IMG/VR virus record: IMGVR_UViG_3300046538_000307
Span: 1-45,217 of that record
Length of the DNA stretch: 45,217 nucleotides
Source of the DNA: a virus
Reading direction: 5' to 3' (one strand)
Every line of letters starts with the position of its first letter. The first letter of the stretch is position 1. This document shows, one piece after another, positions 7,025 to 16,309 of this stretch. The position numbers and the translations under genes are program-made. Under the pieces are notes generated by a model that ran no database searches, was not told the origin of the DNA, and saw nothing but the letters and a program-made list of their open reading frames with translations.

Positions 7025-7426
7025 TTATGCGTTCGATTCGGTCAACGTGGCCGAGGTGATGCTGACCGCCGCGCCGGCGGAGATCACGTTGGAGTTCATG
7101 TTGAAATCGGCGCCGCTGGTCCCGACGTCCATGTCGAGCACGTGCGTCGTGCCGTCGGATTTCAGGAGGCGGGCCCACGTGGCCGTGCCGCTGGCGTCCG
7201 CCGACGAGTCCCCGGTAATGGCATTGAGGGTCAGCACGCCGCCGGAAGCCGCCGGCGCGAACGTCGCGCCGCAGGTCATCTCGGCCAGAAGCGTCTGCGA
7301 AGTGATCGCCGCGCCGGTCGCCGGCCGGGTGCCCGTGTATAGCCGCAGCTTCGCGTTGGCGCCGGCGGCCGTGGTGATTGCGTCGAGGCGCGCGTTGCGC
7401 AGGGCGGTGGACATACCGATCGTCAT
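7025..7426 (-). CDS. Phage structural protein, unknown role
   Basis: A 133-residue, beta-rich protein beginning MTIGMSTALRNARLDAITTAAGANAKLRLYTG. The N-terminal MSTALRNARLDAIT motif and the short GTRPATGA loop recur in small proteins of phage tail regions, where they remain uncharacterised. It sits between the fibre-assembly chaperone and the Gly-rich tail protein, so a role at the tail tip is likely. No enzyme motif is visible. The start at 7426 lies just below a terminator-type hairpin (7437-7465). Confidence 0.65.
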   Translation of the reverse strand: MTIGMSTALRNARLDAITTAAGANAKLRLYTGTRPATGAAITSQTLLAEMTCGATFAPAASGGVLTLNAITGDSSADASGTATWARLLKSDGTTHVLDMDVGTSGADFNMNSNVISAGAAVSITSATLTESNA

Positions 7427-7436
7427 GGTGAACCCC

Positions 7437-7465
7437 TGAAAATGAAGAAGCCGCCCGAAGGCGGC
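7437..7465 (-). terminator. Terminator-type hairpin with UUCG tetraloop
   Basis: On the reverse strand GCCGCC-TTCG-GGCGGC (7465 down to 7450) is followed by TTCTTCATTTTC. It lies 22 bases past the tail fibre assembly gene and just before the next tail gene. The T-run is interrupted, so termination may be partial. Confidence 0.6.
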
Positions 7466-7486
7466 CGGTACAGAACGCGGCGGGTG

Positions 7487-8089
7487 CTACGCCGGCTTCA
7501 CCGGCCAGTTGATGGTGCGCGGAAAGCCAGCCTGGCCGTTCACCGCGCGCAGCGCCTTGCGGTACTGGCTCAGCGCCTTCAGGCGGATCTCTTCCTCCGG
7601 CGTGAGTTCGTCCAGCACGAAGCCATCCATCAGCGGCGCGATCAACTGGTCGGCCTCGGCCAGGAGCGCATCACGCTGCGCGAGCGCCTGCGCGGTGAGC
7701 TGCTGCGTCTCCAGCTGCTCGTCCAGCACCCATTCGTCGGCAACCCATTTATAGGCAGGACCGGGTCGCGCCTCATCCGTCAAAAAAGCCGGCAGATCGC
7801 CCAGCCCGCTGTACTCGTCGCCCAGCCCGAACGCGGAACCGTCGGCTGTGCGGAACAGCGGCACGGCGCGGTAGTCTGGCACCAGCGACCAGGAACCCTC
7901 CGGCCAGTTCTGGGGCGGCAGTCCCCCGGCGTTGCGGTAGACCGGAGCGCGGCGTTCCTCTGCCTGCGGCGGGGCCACGGTGGTCGCGTAGCCCGGCACC
8001 AGCGGGTCGTCCGGTTCCAGAGGGTTCGGCTCGGCAACGCCGGCGCCCAGAAACTCGCCGGTCTTCGGGTGGTAGTTGAAGATGTCCAT
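7487..8089 (-). CDS. Tail fibre assembly protein
   Basis: A 200-residue protein with the typical two-part layout of phage tail fibre assembly chaperones. The N-terminus (IFNYHPKTGEFLGAGVAEPNP) leads into a proline-rich middle, and the C-terminal half is helical (RDALLAEADQLIAPLMDG) and ends in LSQYRKALRAVNGQAGFP then INWPVKP, a strong family signature. Such proteins help the fibre fold or trimerise and are usually absent from the virion. It directly follows the collar-domain fibre gene, its likely client. Confidence 0.85.
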   Translation of the reverse strand: MDIFNYHPKTGEFLGAGVAEPNPLEPDDPLVPGYATTVAPPQAEERRAPVYRNAGGLPPQNWPEGSWSLVPDYRAVPLFRTADGSAFGLGDEYSGLGDLPAFLTDEARPGPAYKWVADEWVLDEQLETQQLTAQALAQRDALLAEADQLIAPLMDGFVLDELTPEEEIRLKALSQYRKALRAVNGQAGFPRTINWPVKPA

Positions 8090-8097
8090 GGGAGTCC

Positions 8098-8772
8098 TTA
8101 GTACTTGATGCAGGCCAGCAGGCCGACGTTGCGCGGGCGATTCTCCGTGCCGGTGTTTGGCTGCACGCCGTGTGAGCCGTTACTGATCACCACATGCAAC
8201 CCGTTGTTATCGCCGGGCATATATGCAATGCTTTCAGCGCCGCCCGTGACGCCAGATGCAGCGGCAATAGTGTTGTGGGTGTGCGGTCCAATCATCTCGG
8301 TCTGCAAAGTACCGAACCCGCGTCCGGTGTCGAGGCCGCGACCGTCATCCCATCCTCGAACGAACTCCCCACGAAGATCCGGCAGATTGAAGGTCGTCGA
8401 GCCGTCCCCGGCGCCGAAGGTCGTCCCGATCTCGGCGAACAGATCTCCGTAGGTATTGCGCGATACGGCACCGCCGTTGGCCTTCAGATAGCCGGCTGGC
8501 GCCGCGCTCTTAGCATGAAAAACGACCGTTCCGGGGAGGATGTGTCCAAGGTTCGGAACCCCCAGCAGGCCGATGGTGATCCATGCATTGTTCGCGGCGT
8601 TCCGCATCTTCAGCAGCCCGGCGTTGGTGTCCGCCCAGAACTGATATGCGAAGGTCGTGGTCGGCTGTACCGATCCCGAATTCGTGCTGGCCAGCGCCTG
8701 TAGTGCTTGGTTTATGTCGGCGCGGAACGCTGCACCATTCTGGTTGGCAACGTCCATGTCATGTTGGGACAT
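8098..8772 (-). CDS. Tail fibre protein with phage tail collar domain
   Basis: A 224-residue protein. The N-terminal about 70 residues (ADINQALQALASTNSG, FWADTNAGLLKMRNAANNAW) form the attachment region seen in many short tail fibres. The C-terminal part is a phage tail collar domain: PGTVVFHAKSAAPAGYLKAN, then TFNLPDLRGEFVRGWDDGRG and a final GTENRPRNVGLLACIKY. It should trimerise and contribute to host binding. It lies between the J-like protein and its assembly chaperone. Confidence 0.88.
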   Translation of the reverse strand: MSQHDMDVANQNGAAFRADINQALQALASTNSGSVQPTTTFAYQFWADTNAGLLKMRNAANNAWITIGLLGVPNLGHILPGTVVFHAKSAAPAGYLKANGGAVSRNTYGDLFAEIGTTFGAGDGSTTFNLPDLRGEFVRGWDDGRGLDTGRGFGTLQTEMIGPHTHNTIAAASGVTGGAESIAYMPGDNNGLHVVISNGSHGVQPNTGTENRPRNVGLLACIKY

Positions 8773-8786
8773 GCTTTCCTCTCGCG

Positions 8787-11700
8787 TTAGTAGGCAACAG
8801 CATCCCAGTCGAACTTGCGCGACACGGGAGTGCTTGCGGCGTTGTAGAAGGTGATAGTGAATCCAAACTCGGCCTTGCCGGTGATGACGAAGTAGTCGCC
8901 CTGCCCCATGTTCTGGGCCGTGATGCCCAGCACGGGCGGGATTCGGAAGTCCTTGTCGAAGGTGATGACCTTGGCGCCTGCGCCAGAGATGACATCGCGC
9001 GCCGACTCCCTACGGTCCGGCATGTCGATATTGACCGTCAGGCCCGTCACGACCACGTTGTGCGATGTCGAGCCGCTTTCCAGCTCAACCTTCCACTGGA
9101 ACGCGCGCGCCTCGTAGTCGCCCATCGCGAAGTGCTGCCACTCCCCCCAAACTGGCGAGCCTGCCGGGTTGTCGTTCGTGGTGCGCACATAGAGCGAAAC
9201 GACGGTGTCGCTGATGCGGTTGCCGTCGATAGACTCCCACGTGTCGACGAGGTCATACCGGAAGTCGATCTGATCACCGGTGTCGAACGAGATCGCATCG
9301 ATCGTTGCCGTCAGGCGCGACTTCTCCACCGCACCGAGGTCGAACGTGTTGGCGAACTGGTATGTGCCACTGGGGACGATGCCGTCGAGCGAGTCGATCA
9401 GCCCCCAGCCGCCCGCCCCCACGACCGTGTCGATCAGCCCCAGCCCATCGATCGCGCCCTGGCTATCCCACAGGCCGCCGGCGTCGCTCAGCCCCTGATC
9501 ATCGATCAGGCCGGAGCCGACCAGCTTGATGCCGTTGAGCGCAGGGTCGTAGACGATGTTCGACTTCGCGCCAGCGAATGCCGGCTGCTCGATCACCGCC
9601 GCGACGATGTTCAGGCTGCTCAGCGACGGCGCGGTGGTCGCCACCATGGTCGCACTCGGTGACTCGTGGCCCGTCGAGTCGATCCATTTGGCCAAGTAGA
9701 CGCCGGAGAGCAGCGGCAGCTGCGCCGAGTTCGCCGCACCGGAGATATAGCCGCCGATGTCGATGGCGCTTCCCCAGCTCGGCTGCTCCGTGTCGGTCGT
9801 GTGGCGAATCCGCGCCTGCCCGCCCACCCGGACATCCAATTCCTCGGCCGCGTCCCACGTCAGGTTGGCGAAACCGTTGATGGCGGCCAGGGACAGCCCC
9901 GTCAGGTTCCCCGGTGGCGCGAGCTTGCCGACCACAGTGTGGAGAGCCGAGTACGTCCAGGTCGGGCTGCGCACGCCGATGCCTGAAACCACTCGCCCGC
10001 GCACCAGATACCGGCCGCCGTCTTCGACGGGCGAGATGTAGATGCTGGTGGTGCTCGCGCTCACTGGCGCAAGCGCGCTCCAGGTCTCGGCTTCGAGCGT
10101 CTTGTACTCCAGCTCGATGCGTCCCGTCTGGGATACCGCCGCGTCCACCACCGGCGGCCACTTAGCGAGGATCCGCGTGACCACCTGGCCGCCGCCGCCC
10201 ATGACAAGCTGGTCTTCCCCAGAATCGAGCGTGAACGCCCCCAGCGTCTCGACTTTGAAGGGGTCCGGCAGGTTCGTGTCCGGTACCGGGTCCACCACAG
10301 TCGCGTCGCCGTAGGCCCAGTCATAGACCGCCGCGGCTTCCTCGTTCAGCATCAGGTCGATGCCCCCGTCGTCGGACATCTTCCACGACATGACGCGGAA
10401 AACCTTTTCCGACCAGCCGAACTTCGGCAGCGTGACCTTGACGGTGCTGTAGGCGGTCAGCGGGAACGCCGTAAGCTTCGCGGGAAAGTCGACGACGATG
10501 CCCTGCCTCGACCGCTCCAGGATGATCTTCGCTAGGCGCTGGGCCTGAAAGGAGTCGGTCGTGAATGGCAGCTCAATGTCGCGGTTGATCACCTCGCCGT
10601 CCTGCTGGGCATACAGCGGGTTCTCGACGGCCGGGAAGTCACTCGGCTGCCAGCTGTTTGACGGATTGATGAAGGTTCCCTTGACGCGGTTGAAGAGATC
10701 CCGGCGCGGCGTGCGCGCTTGGACCTTCACCGGGCCGCGCAGGTCGCTCTCCGTAAGCGTCACGGTCGCGAGGTCGTAGGCACCGGCGAAGACCCGGAAA
10801 ACACCACCGGTGATCGTCACAGTGGCGCCGCCGGCCGTGACCATCTCCGCGAGGTTGTCGCGCGGCGACTTATCCAGCATGACGATGCCGTTGCAGCTGT
10901 AGCTGCGCTGGTAGCGCTCCGGCGCGACCGCCACGTACTCGTCCGAGATGTTCGCCGCAATGATCACGGACTGAACGTCGACGTCGGTATCGGTGCAGCC
11001 GAAGCCCCGCTCGTCCCGCAGGTAGTCGTTGACACACAGCGCCCAGTTGTCGCTCCACGCGACGGTACCGACGCGGGGATCCAGCACCTTCTTGCCGCGC
11101 ACCAGGGCCTTGATATTCGGCAGGCCGTTGGGAAACACGTCGATGTCGTATTCCAGCCGCACATATAGGTAGCAGACGCCACGCAGCTGGTGTGTCCACG
11201 TCCAGCCAGGAATCTCAGACACCATCACCGGGTCGGCCTCCTGATATGGCGAGCCGAGGTGTGTTCTCACGCGCACCAGCGGGGAACCGACCTCCGCTTC
11301 GTACTCCATGATCACCTTGTTGACACCGGGCTCAATGTCGGTGACGGTGACCGACATCGAGTCGGGCGTGAACGAGAAGTTCACCGAGCCCGCGTAGTTC
11401 TCGCCACCAAAGGTTTCGATCGAGATGATCTTGTGGATTGCCTCGCCCGGAGACAGCACCGCCGTGGTCTCTCCCATCGGCACAGCCTGGCTGAACCGCC
11501 GATTGACCATCTGGATCTTCTTGAATGGCGCGGTCAGCACATAGCCGTTGGGATCCAGAGCGCCCACAGGTGATTCGCCGAGATAGACCTCTTCCACTGC
11601 GTCGCACTCGTGATCCGCCAAGGCGATGACGAGGTGCATATACTGATTCGTCTTGCCCGGAGCATCTGTACTTGCGGCGAAGATCAGCGGCCCGGATGTC

Positions 11701-11951
11701 ATCGCCCGGCCGTAGATCATGTTGCGAGGCTGCACGTTGGAGCGGACAACCTGCGTTCGGCCTTGCGCCTCCGCTGCGAAGCCATTGTTGGAACGCGGCT
11801 TGAAGATAGCGCCCATCAGGGCACCCACGGCGAACGAAATGGCCAACGCCACCACGGCGTATGTAATCGTATAGGCCACCGCAACAACTGCCGCAGTTGT
11901 TCCGGCAGCTGCAACGGCGGCGGCCACCGCCGCGGCAGCTGCTGCTGGCAT
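8787..11951 (-). CDS. Host specificity / tail tip protein (gpJ-like)
   Basis: A 1054-residue central tail-tip protein. I start it at ATG 11951, with GGAG seven bases upstream; an earlier ATG at 11990 overlaps the previous gene. The N-terminus is an Ala-rich hydrophobic stretch followed by SNVQPRNMIYGRAMTSGPL, the conserved opening of gpJ-type hub proteins. Later parts contain fibronectin type III-like strands (about residues 600-760), a Gly/Asp-rich GLID repeat region and a C-terminal domain (FRIPPVLGITAQ, GFTITFYNA) that resembles an H-type lectin fold. It should close the tail tube and recognise the host surface. Domain edges are approximate and the lectin likeness is an impression. Confidence 0.85.
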   Translation of the reverse strand: MPAAAAAAVAAAVAAAGTTAAVVAVAYTITYAVVALAISFAVGALMGAIFKPRSNNGFAAEAQGRTQVVRSNVQPRNMIYGRAMTSGPLIFAASTDAPGKTNQYMHLVIALADHECDAVEEVYLGESPVGALDPNGYVLTAPFKKIQMVNRRFSQAVPMGETTAVLSPGEAIHKIISIETFGGENYAGSVNFSFTPDSMSVTVTDIEPGVNKVIMEYEAEVGSPLVRVRTHLGSPYQEADPVMVSEIPGWTWTHQLRGVCYLYVRLEYDIDVFPNGLPNIKALVRGKKVLDPRVGTVAWSDNWALCVNDYLRDERGFGCTDTDVDVQSVIIAANISDEYVAVAPERYQRSYSCNGIVMLDKSPRDNLAEMVTAGGATVTITGGVFRVFAGAYDLATVTLTESDLRGPVKVQARTPRRDLFNRVKGTFINPSNSWQPSDFPAVENPLYAQQDGEVINRDIELPFTTDSFQAQRLAKIILERSRQGIVVDFPAKLTAFPLTAYSTVKVTLPKFGWSEKVFRVMSWKMSDDGGIDLMLNEEAAAVYDWAYGDATVVDPVPDTNLPDPFKVETLGAFTLDSGEDQLVMGGGGQVVTRILAKWPPVVDAAVSQTGRIELEYKTLEAETWSALAPVSASTTSIYISPVEDGGRYLVRGRVVSGIGVRSPTWTYSALHTVVGKLAPPGNLTGLSLAAINGFANLTWDAAEELDVRVGGQARIRHTTDTEQPSWGSAIDIGGYISGAANSAQLPLLSGVYLAKWIDSTGHESPSATMVATTAPSLSSLNIVAAVIEQPAFAGAKSNIVYDPALNGIKLVGSGLIDDQGLSDAGGLWDSQGAIDGLGLIDTVVGAGGWGLIDSLDGIVPSGTYQFANTFDLGAVEKSRLTATIDAISFDTGDQIDFRYDLVDTWESIDGNRISDTVVSLYVRTTNDNPAGSPVWGEWQHFAMGDYEARAFQWKVELESGSTSHNVVVTGLTVNIDMPDRRESARDVISGAGAKVITFDKDFRIPPVLGITAQNMGQGDYFVITGKAEFGFTITFYNAASTPVSRKFDWDAVAY

Positions 11952-11961
11952 AGACTGTCTC

Positions 11962-12363
11962 CTAAATCTTCCAGGCTGCTTTCGCAGCACTAATGGGGTG
12001 AAATTCGAGACCGGCCACGCCTTGGGCGACGATATTCGCCCCGACGCAGAGCGCCAGTGCTTCGCCGCCCGGTGTGTCGATCAGCACCACGTCGCCACGG
12101 CCAGCCAAAGCAGGAGGGCGCGGTGAGCCAAGGATGAGACTGGCCAGGCCTGCGACACCACCGTTGTCCCGCAGGACGCGACGCGCGCCCTTCTCCGATT
12201 GGTACAGACCCCTCCAACGCTCGCCCGGATCGGTCCCAGTCATGGCTTCGATGCCGTCGCAGACGAAGAGGCAACAGTCCGAGTCTCCCCAAGAAAAGGC
12301 CCGCTCGCGGCGGGCTTCAATGAATGTGGCCAGTCGCTCTGGCCAGTCGCTCATGCGCTGCAT
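11962..12363 (-). CDS. Tail assembly protein of the NlpC/P60-like (DUF6950-type) group
   Basis: A 133-residue protein with the motif ERAFSWGDSDCCLFVCDGIEAMTG, where the cysteine and the later HP (EFHPISAAKAAWKI) correspond to a peptidase-like fold found in tail-tip proteins. The context is right: it lies directly before the J-like gene, where lambda gpK sits. I use ATG 12363, which shares its A with the upstream stop (TGATG), so the two genes are probably translationally coupled; ATG 12354 is the alternative. It may help local wall opening or simply tip assembly. Confidence 0.75.
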   Translation of the reverse strand: MQRMSDWPERLATFIEARRERAFSWGDSDCCLFVCDGIEAMTGTDPGERWRGLYQSEKGARRVLRDNGGVAGLASLILGSPRPPALAGRGDVVLIDTPGGEALALCVGANIVAQGVAGLEFHPISAAKAAWKI

Positions 12364-12914
12364 CAACGCCCCCAAAGCAAGTTCTTTTCCACCATCTGCG
12401 CCACGTACTCAAAGCCACGATCACCGGCGTAGCGGCCCTGCTGGTCTTCGTTGTTGTAGCGGCGGATCTTGGGTCGATCCCACGAGGCCATTCTCGACTC
12501 GGCAGACACAGTGATGGTCGCCGTGTCACCCACTTCGGTATCCATGGTGTCCATGCGCCCATAGAAGAGCCGGACCGGATCGACCAGTAGCCGCATATCG
12601 TCCCGCAACGGCGCGAACCAGATTTGGCACGGTCGGCCCTGGTATTGCTCGCCCAGCGTGATTGCGATCAGTTCGCTCGGCACACCAGAAAGTGTCAGGC
12701 GAATGCCGATCGCTTCAAGACTCGCTTGCTCCTGAATCGGTTCGATGTTCCCCAGCGTGCCCAGTCCTACCCAGTTGATCCCGTTCCAGAACACGTCGTA
12801 CGACGCGCTACAAACGCATAGCGGCTGGGAGAAATCCATTCTCACGAAGAAGAGATAGGGGACATGGCTGGCGATCACTCCCGCCGCCGTCCCGGCGTCC
12901 ATGCTCCGGTTCAT
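12363..12914 (-). CDS. Tail tip / baseplate hub-associated protein
   Basis: A 183-residue protein with the sequence pattern of lambda gpL-like or DUF2163-type tail-tip proteins: an N-terminal SHVPYLFFVRMDFSQP, a central NWVGLGTLGNIEPIQEQAS, then GIRLTLSGVPSELI and a C-terminal ESRMASWDRPKIRRYNNEDQ with GDRGFEYVAQ. The family lies between tape measure and J in siphophages. Start and stop overlap both neighbours by one base (TGATG), so the tip genes are translated as a coupled set. Confidence 0.7.
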   Translation of the reverse strand: MNRSMDAGTAAGVIASHVPYLFFVRMDFSQPLCVCSASYDVFWNGINWVGLGTLGNIEPIQEQASLEAIGIRLTLSGVPSELIAITLGEQYQGRPCQIWFAPLRDDMRLLVDPVRLFYGRMDTMDTEVGDTATITVSAESRMASWDRPKIRRYNNEDQQGRYAGDRGFEYVAQMVEKNLLWGR

Positions 12915-13504
12915 CAGAAAATCTCCGCGGCGGTGACCACAATTGATTCGGCAATGCGGCCGGGCAACATCGACACCGAGTACTCGTCGGCCGTCAGCAT
13001 CATCGTGGCGCGCGGCTTGTTCAGCGTGATGGCCGCGTTGTTCGCCGGTGCATTGCGGAATGGAGGCGCCACCGGCACTGTGGCCAATCCTCCCGCGCTA
13101 CTGGAGACGTCAGCGGTGACAATCTTCAGTTCACCGCCGACGGCCAGATAGTCACCGGCGCGCAGCACCAGCGTGCTAACTGGCCATGACTTCGTCGGCA
13201 GCTCCCGGAAGTTTGTCATCGTGCCGGTCACAAGTGGCGCAAACGCGGAACCGCCGGGGCGACCATGCGGCCACAGCGTGAAGCGCCCCGCCATACCGCC
13301 CAGGGAAGCTAGGAACCCTTGCAGCCGCCCGGTCTGGATCGCGTCCATCGGCGGGAACTCGAGCGCAACCTTCCACCGAGCGCCGGGGCGCTCTACCGTT
13401 TGGACCGATCTATTCAGCGGAGAGATGAAGGTCTCCGTGTTCGACTGGAGGCCCCACGTGGTCTTCGACGGTACAAGATCAGCTGGCCAGTCGAGAGTTG
13501 CCAT
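12914..13504 (-). CDS. Tail tip protein, uncharacterised
   Basis: A 196-residue protein beginning MATLDWPADLVPSKTTWGLQ, with FISPLNRSVQTVERPGARWK further on, a pattern seen in proteins encoded right after phage tape measure genes. The remainder is beta-rich and contains a SFPG-free, LWPHGRPGGSAF loop. It probably forms part of the distal tail or minor tail complex (the gpM position). No catalytic motif is visible. The start lies three bases past the tape measure stop. Confidence 0.7.
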   Translation of the reverse strand: MATLDWPADLVPSKTTWGLQSNTETFISPLNRSVQTVERPGARWKVALEFPPMDAIQTGRLQGFLASLGGMAGRFTLWPHGRPGGSAFAPLVTGTMTNFRELPTKSWPVSTLVLRAGDYLAVGGELKIVTADVSSSAGGLATVPVAPPFRNAPANNAAITLNKPRATMMLTADEYSVSMLPGRIAESIVVTAAEIF

Positions 13505-13507
13505 GCT

Positions 13508-16309
13508 TCACCTCCGGGCCAATTGGTGGATGTCGCCGCCGCGCGATAGGTTCTGCTTCACCTCTGCAACGGCCGCGTTCTTCGCCTGCACCATCGCCTG
13601 CATGATGGAAGCCTGGTCAGACCGGCTGTCGACGTTGATGTGCTGGACGATCATCACATCACCGCCACCGGCGGCGCCCGCTCCGCCCAGCGCGTCGTTG
13701 GGCAGGATGTTCCCGGAAGCCGGCGGCACGAACATCTCCGGACCTTTCTCACCGACTATGTAAGGCTGACCGGCATTCACCGGGCCGCCGGTCGCGCGCA
13801 ACTCGATGCCCTGCACCGAAGACATATCGACGGGCGAAGTGCTGGAGATCCCAGCCGTGCCAGTATCTGTCCCGCCAGCGCCGCCCGCCGCTCCCATGAT
13901 CAAGCCGCCCAGTTGGGTGAACAGCCCAGAAAGCGCCGCGCGCGCCTGGATGCGGATCAGGTCGGCGATGACCGACTGAGCAAAATCGCCGAAGTTGAAT
14001 TTCCCCGTCGTGGCGAAGGTGACGATGCCATCCTCCATGCGCTTGAATGCGTTCGTCGCGGCGTTGCTGCTCTGCGCCATGGCGTTGCGCGATGACTCTG
14101 CATAGTTGGCCATGGCCTCCGTCGCGCCGTTGACCCAGCTCTCCTGCTTTTCGCGCAGCGAGGCGTAGTAGTCGTCATAGTCCTGCAACGACCGATCCAG
14201 CCCAGCGCGGATGTCGTCCTGCGCCTTCGTGTAGGCGGCGGAGTTGCGTGCCGCCTCGGGCGTGGCCTTCTCCAGCTGCAGTTGCAGGTTTTCGTACTCG
14301 CGGTAGATCGAGCGCACCGCCTCGGCCTGCTTCTGCGCCTCGCTGCCCCTGCCCAGCGCGTCCACCTGTCGCTGGTACTGCTCGGCCTGCGACTTCTGGT
14401 AGTTGCCGATCTGGGCGTTGACGGCGGCCGACCGTTCTTCCAGCTTCGTGATGTCGGTCTTGAGCTTCAGCGCGCGCTCATTCTCGACGTTCTGGGCCAG
14501 CTGCACCTTGATCTGGTCCTGGTTGGCCAGCAGGCTCTTCTGCTCGGCCGTCAGGATCGTCTTGCTCTTAAGGTCGCCGATCTTCTGCAGGAACTCGGCC
14601 TGCTGGCGCTCGGCCGCGGTCAGCTTCTCGCTCGACTCCAGCGCCGCGCGCGTGGCGGCGTCCTGATCGCGGAGCTGCTGGAGGAACTTCGTCGCCGCGT
14701 CGTCCTGATAGGCTTTGGGCTTGGCCGTCCGGGTCTTCGGATCCTTGTACTTTTCCTCGATCGCCGCGACGCGCTTGTTGTACTCATCGGCGGCCATACC
14801 GACCGTCTCGGCGTCGCGCTTGAGCTGGTCGATCTCGTCTTTGCGCTGGTCGGCGCGCGAACGCGTGGCTTTGGCCTGTGCGTCAAGCCGTGTCTTCGCA
14901 GAGATCATCGCGTCCTGCTGGCGCTGGTTGGCGGCCTGAGCGGTGGCCTGCGTGCCAGCGTCCTCGAGCGGCTTGGCCTGCGACTGCAGCTTCGACAGTT
15001 CCTCCCGGAGCCGCTGGATCTGCGCAACGCGCGCCCGCGCGCCGGAGCCGAACGCTGCGCCGCCCTCGTTGCTGGCGAAGCCGCCGCCCTTCTCCAGATC
15101 GGCGATCTGGCTCTGCACACCGGTGATCTTGTTGCGAATCTCGTCCAGCGTGGCGGCCCGGCCCAGCCCCAGCATGGCATCCCAAGCGCCCTTCGCCGCG
15201 CCGGTGACAGCGTTCCAAGCGCGCTCCATGTAACCGAGGTTACCGATCACCTTGTCGGCGCGCGCCTTCATCTGCTCAGCGTACGCCTGCTGGGCCAGCG
15301 CGGCGGCCTGGTCCTTCTTCCCCTGCTCTTCCAGCGCCACGATCTGGTCGTAGACCGCCGCCGTGAGGTAGTGATACTGCTCGTTCAGCTTCAGCGACGC
15401 CTTCACCGGCTCGTCGCCCAGTTGCACGAACTGCTCGATCGTCTTGTCGACGGCCGTGCCAGTGGCCTTTTCCATCGCCTCGGCGGCAATGCCGATGGCT
15501 ACGATCTGGTCGCCGGCGATCTTGCCCGTGGCCGCGATCTTGGCCAGCACCTCGGCGGCCTGGCCCTGTGTGCCAATGGTGCGGCTCACGGTGGCCGACA
15601 TGGTCGCCAACTGGTCCGCCGACAGCCCGGCATAGTTGCCGGTCATGATCAGCGCCTGGTTGAACGCCTTCGACTCGCTCGCGCCCTGCGAGATGGCGTA
15701 CGCCAGCGCGCCGGCCGCCGCAGCGCTCAGCGTGAACGGGTTGATCAGGCCGGCAACGGTAGTACCCACAGCGCGCACGGCGGGCCCGATGCCGCCGAAC
15801 ATGTCGCGGAGCTGCCCGCCCTGCTGCGTGAGAATCAGCAGCGGGCTCTGGCCGCCGGCAAGCTGCGTCACGATGTCGGTCATCTGGGCCGGCACCATGC
15901 GCATCGCTGCGGCGGTCTGCCGGGCCGACATGCCGACTCCGTCCAGCGCTTCCTGCACGCGCCTGCCGCCGCCGGCCGCCTGCTCGGCCGCCTTCAGCTT
16001 GGAGATGTAGTCGGAGACCGCATCGGTGACGCCTAATTGGGCGGCCTTCTGCTCCAGCAGCTGGATCTTCGTCTTGCCGACGGTGTCGGCCATGCGTGCC
16101 GTCTGGCTGACGAAGGCGTTGATCGCCCGCGCGCTGGCGTCCGATCCGTTCTTCGCTGCCTCGGCGATGGCGTCCTGGGCGGCCTTGGTGCGGCGCGCGG
16201 CAGCCTCCTGCGAACTGAGGAAGTTGTCCAGGCTGCGCTTCGCCGCGTCCATGCCGGCGCTGTAGCCGCTGGCATCAGCGGTGACGCGGACGATAGTGTC
16301 ATTGGCCAC
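13508..16309 (-). CDS. Tail tape measure protein
   Basis: A 933-residue helical protein. Residues 1-120 are coiled coil; then RQTAAAMRMVPAQMTDIVTQ and GGQSPLLILTQQGGQLRDMF mark the lambda-type tape measure N-terminal domain. A hydrophobic segment (INPFTLSAAAAGALAYAI) follows, then about 450 residues of charged coiled coil. The C-terminal domain has FKRMEDGIVTFATTGKFNF and ADLIRIQARAALSGLF, hallmarks of the lambda H C-terminus. At about 0.15 nm per residue this length predicts a tail of roughly 140 nm (family rule, not measured). Confidence 0.93.
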   Translation of the reverse strand: MANDTIVRVTADASGYSAGMDAAKRSLDNFLSSQEAAARRTKAAQDAIAEAAKNGSDASARAINAFVSQTARMADTVGKTKIQLLEQKAAQLGVTDAVSDYISKLKAAEQAAGGGRRVQEALDGVGMSARQTAAAMRMVPAQMTDIVTQLAGGQSPLLILTQQGGQLRDMFGGIGPAVRAVGTTVAGLINPFTLSAAAAGALAYAISQGASESKAFNQALIMTGNYAGLSADQLATMSATVSRTIGTQGQAAEVLAKIAATGKIAGDQIVAIGIAAEAMEKATGTAVDKTIEQFVQLGDEPVKASLKLNEQYHYLTAAVYDQIVALEEQGKKDQAAALAQQAYAEQMKARADKVIGNLGYMERAWNAVTGAAKGAWDAMLGLGRAATLDEIRNKITGVQSQIADLEKGGGFASNEGGAAFGSGARARVAQIQRLREELSKLQSQAKPLEDAGTQATAQAANQRQQDAMISAKTRLDAQAKATRSRADQRKDEIDQLKRDAETVGMAADEYNKRVAAIEEKYKDPKTRTAKPKAYQDDAATKFLQQLRDQDAATRAALESSEKLTAAERQQAEFLQKIGDLKSKTILTAEQKSLLANQDQIKVQLAQNVENERALKLKTDITKLEERSAAVNAQIGNYQKSQAEQYQRQVDALGRGSEAQKQAEAVRSIYREYENLQLQLEKATPEAARNSAAYTKAQDDIRAGLDRSLQDYDDYYASLREKQESWVNGATEAMANYAESSRNAMAQSSNAATNAFKRMEDGIVTFATTGKFNFGDFAQSVIADLIRIQARAALSGLFTQLGGLIMGAAGGAGGTDTGTAGISSTSPVDMSSVQGIELRATGGPVNAGQPYIVGEKGPEMFVPPASGNILPNDALGGAGAAGGGDVMIVQHINVDSRSDQASIMQAMVQAKNAAVAEVKQNLSRGGDIHQLARR

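Noticed and set aside
6278-7342. Long forward, proline-rich reading frame (354 codons)
   Set aside because: It mirrors the Gly-rich tail gene on the other strand; poly-glycine codons read backwards as proline. No start signal and it crosses the boundary of two real genes.
14282-16036. 584-codon forward reading frame
   Set aside because: Shadow of the tape measure gene caused by high GC; composition is Leu/Arg/His-rich without domains.
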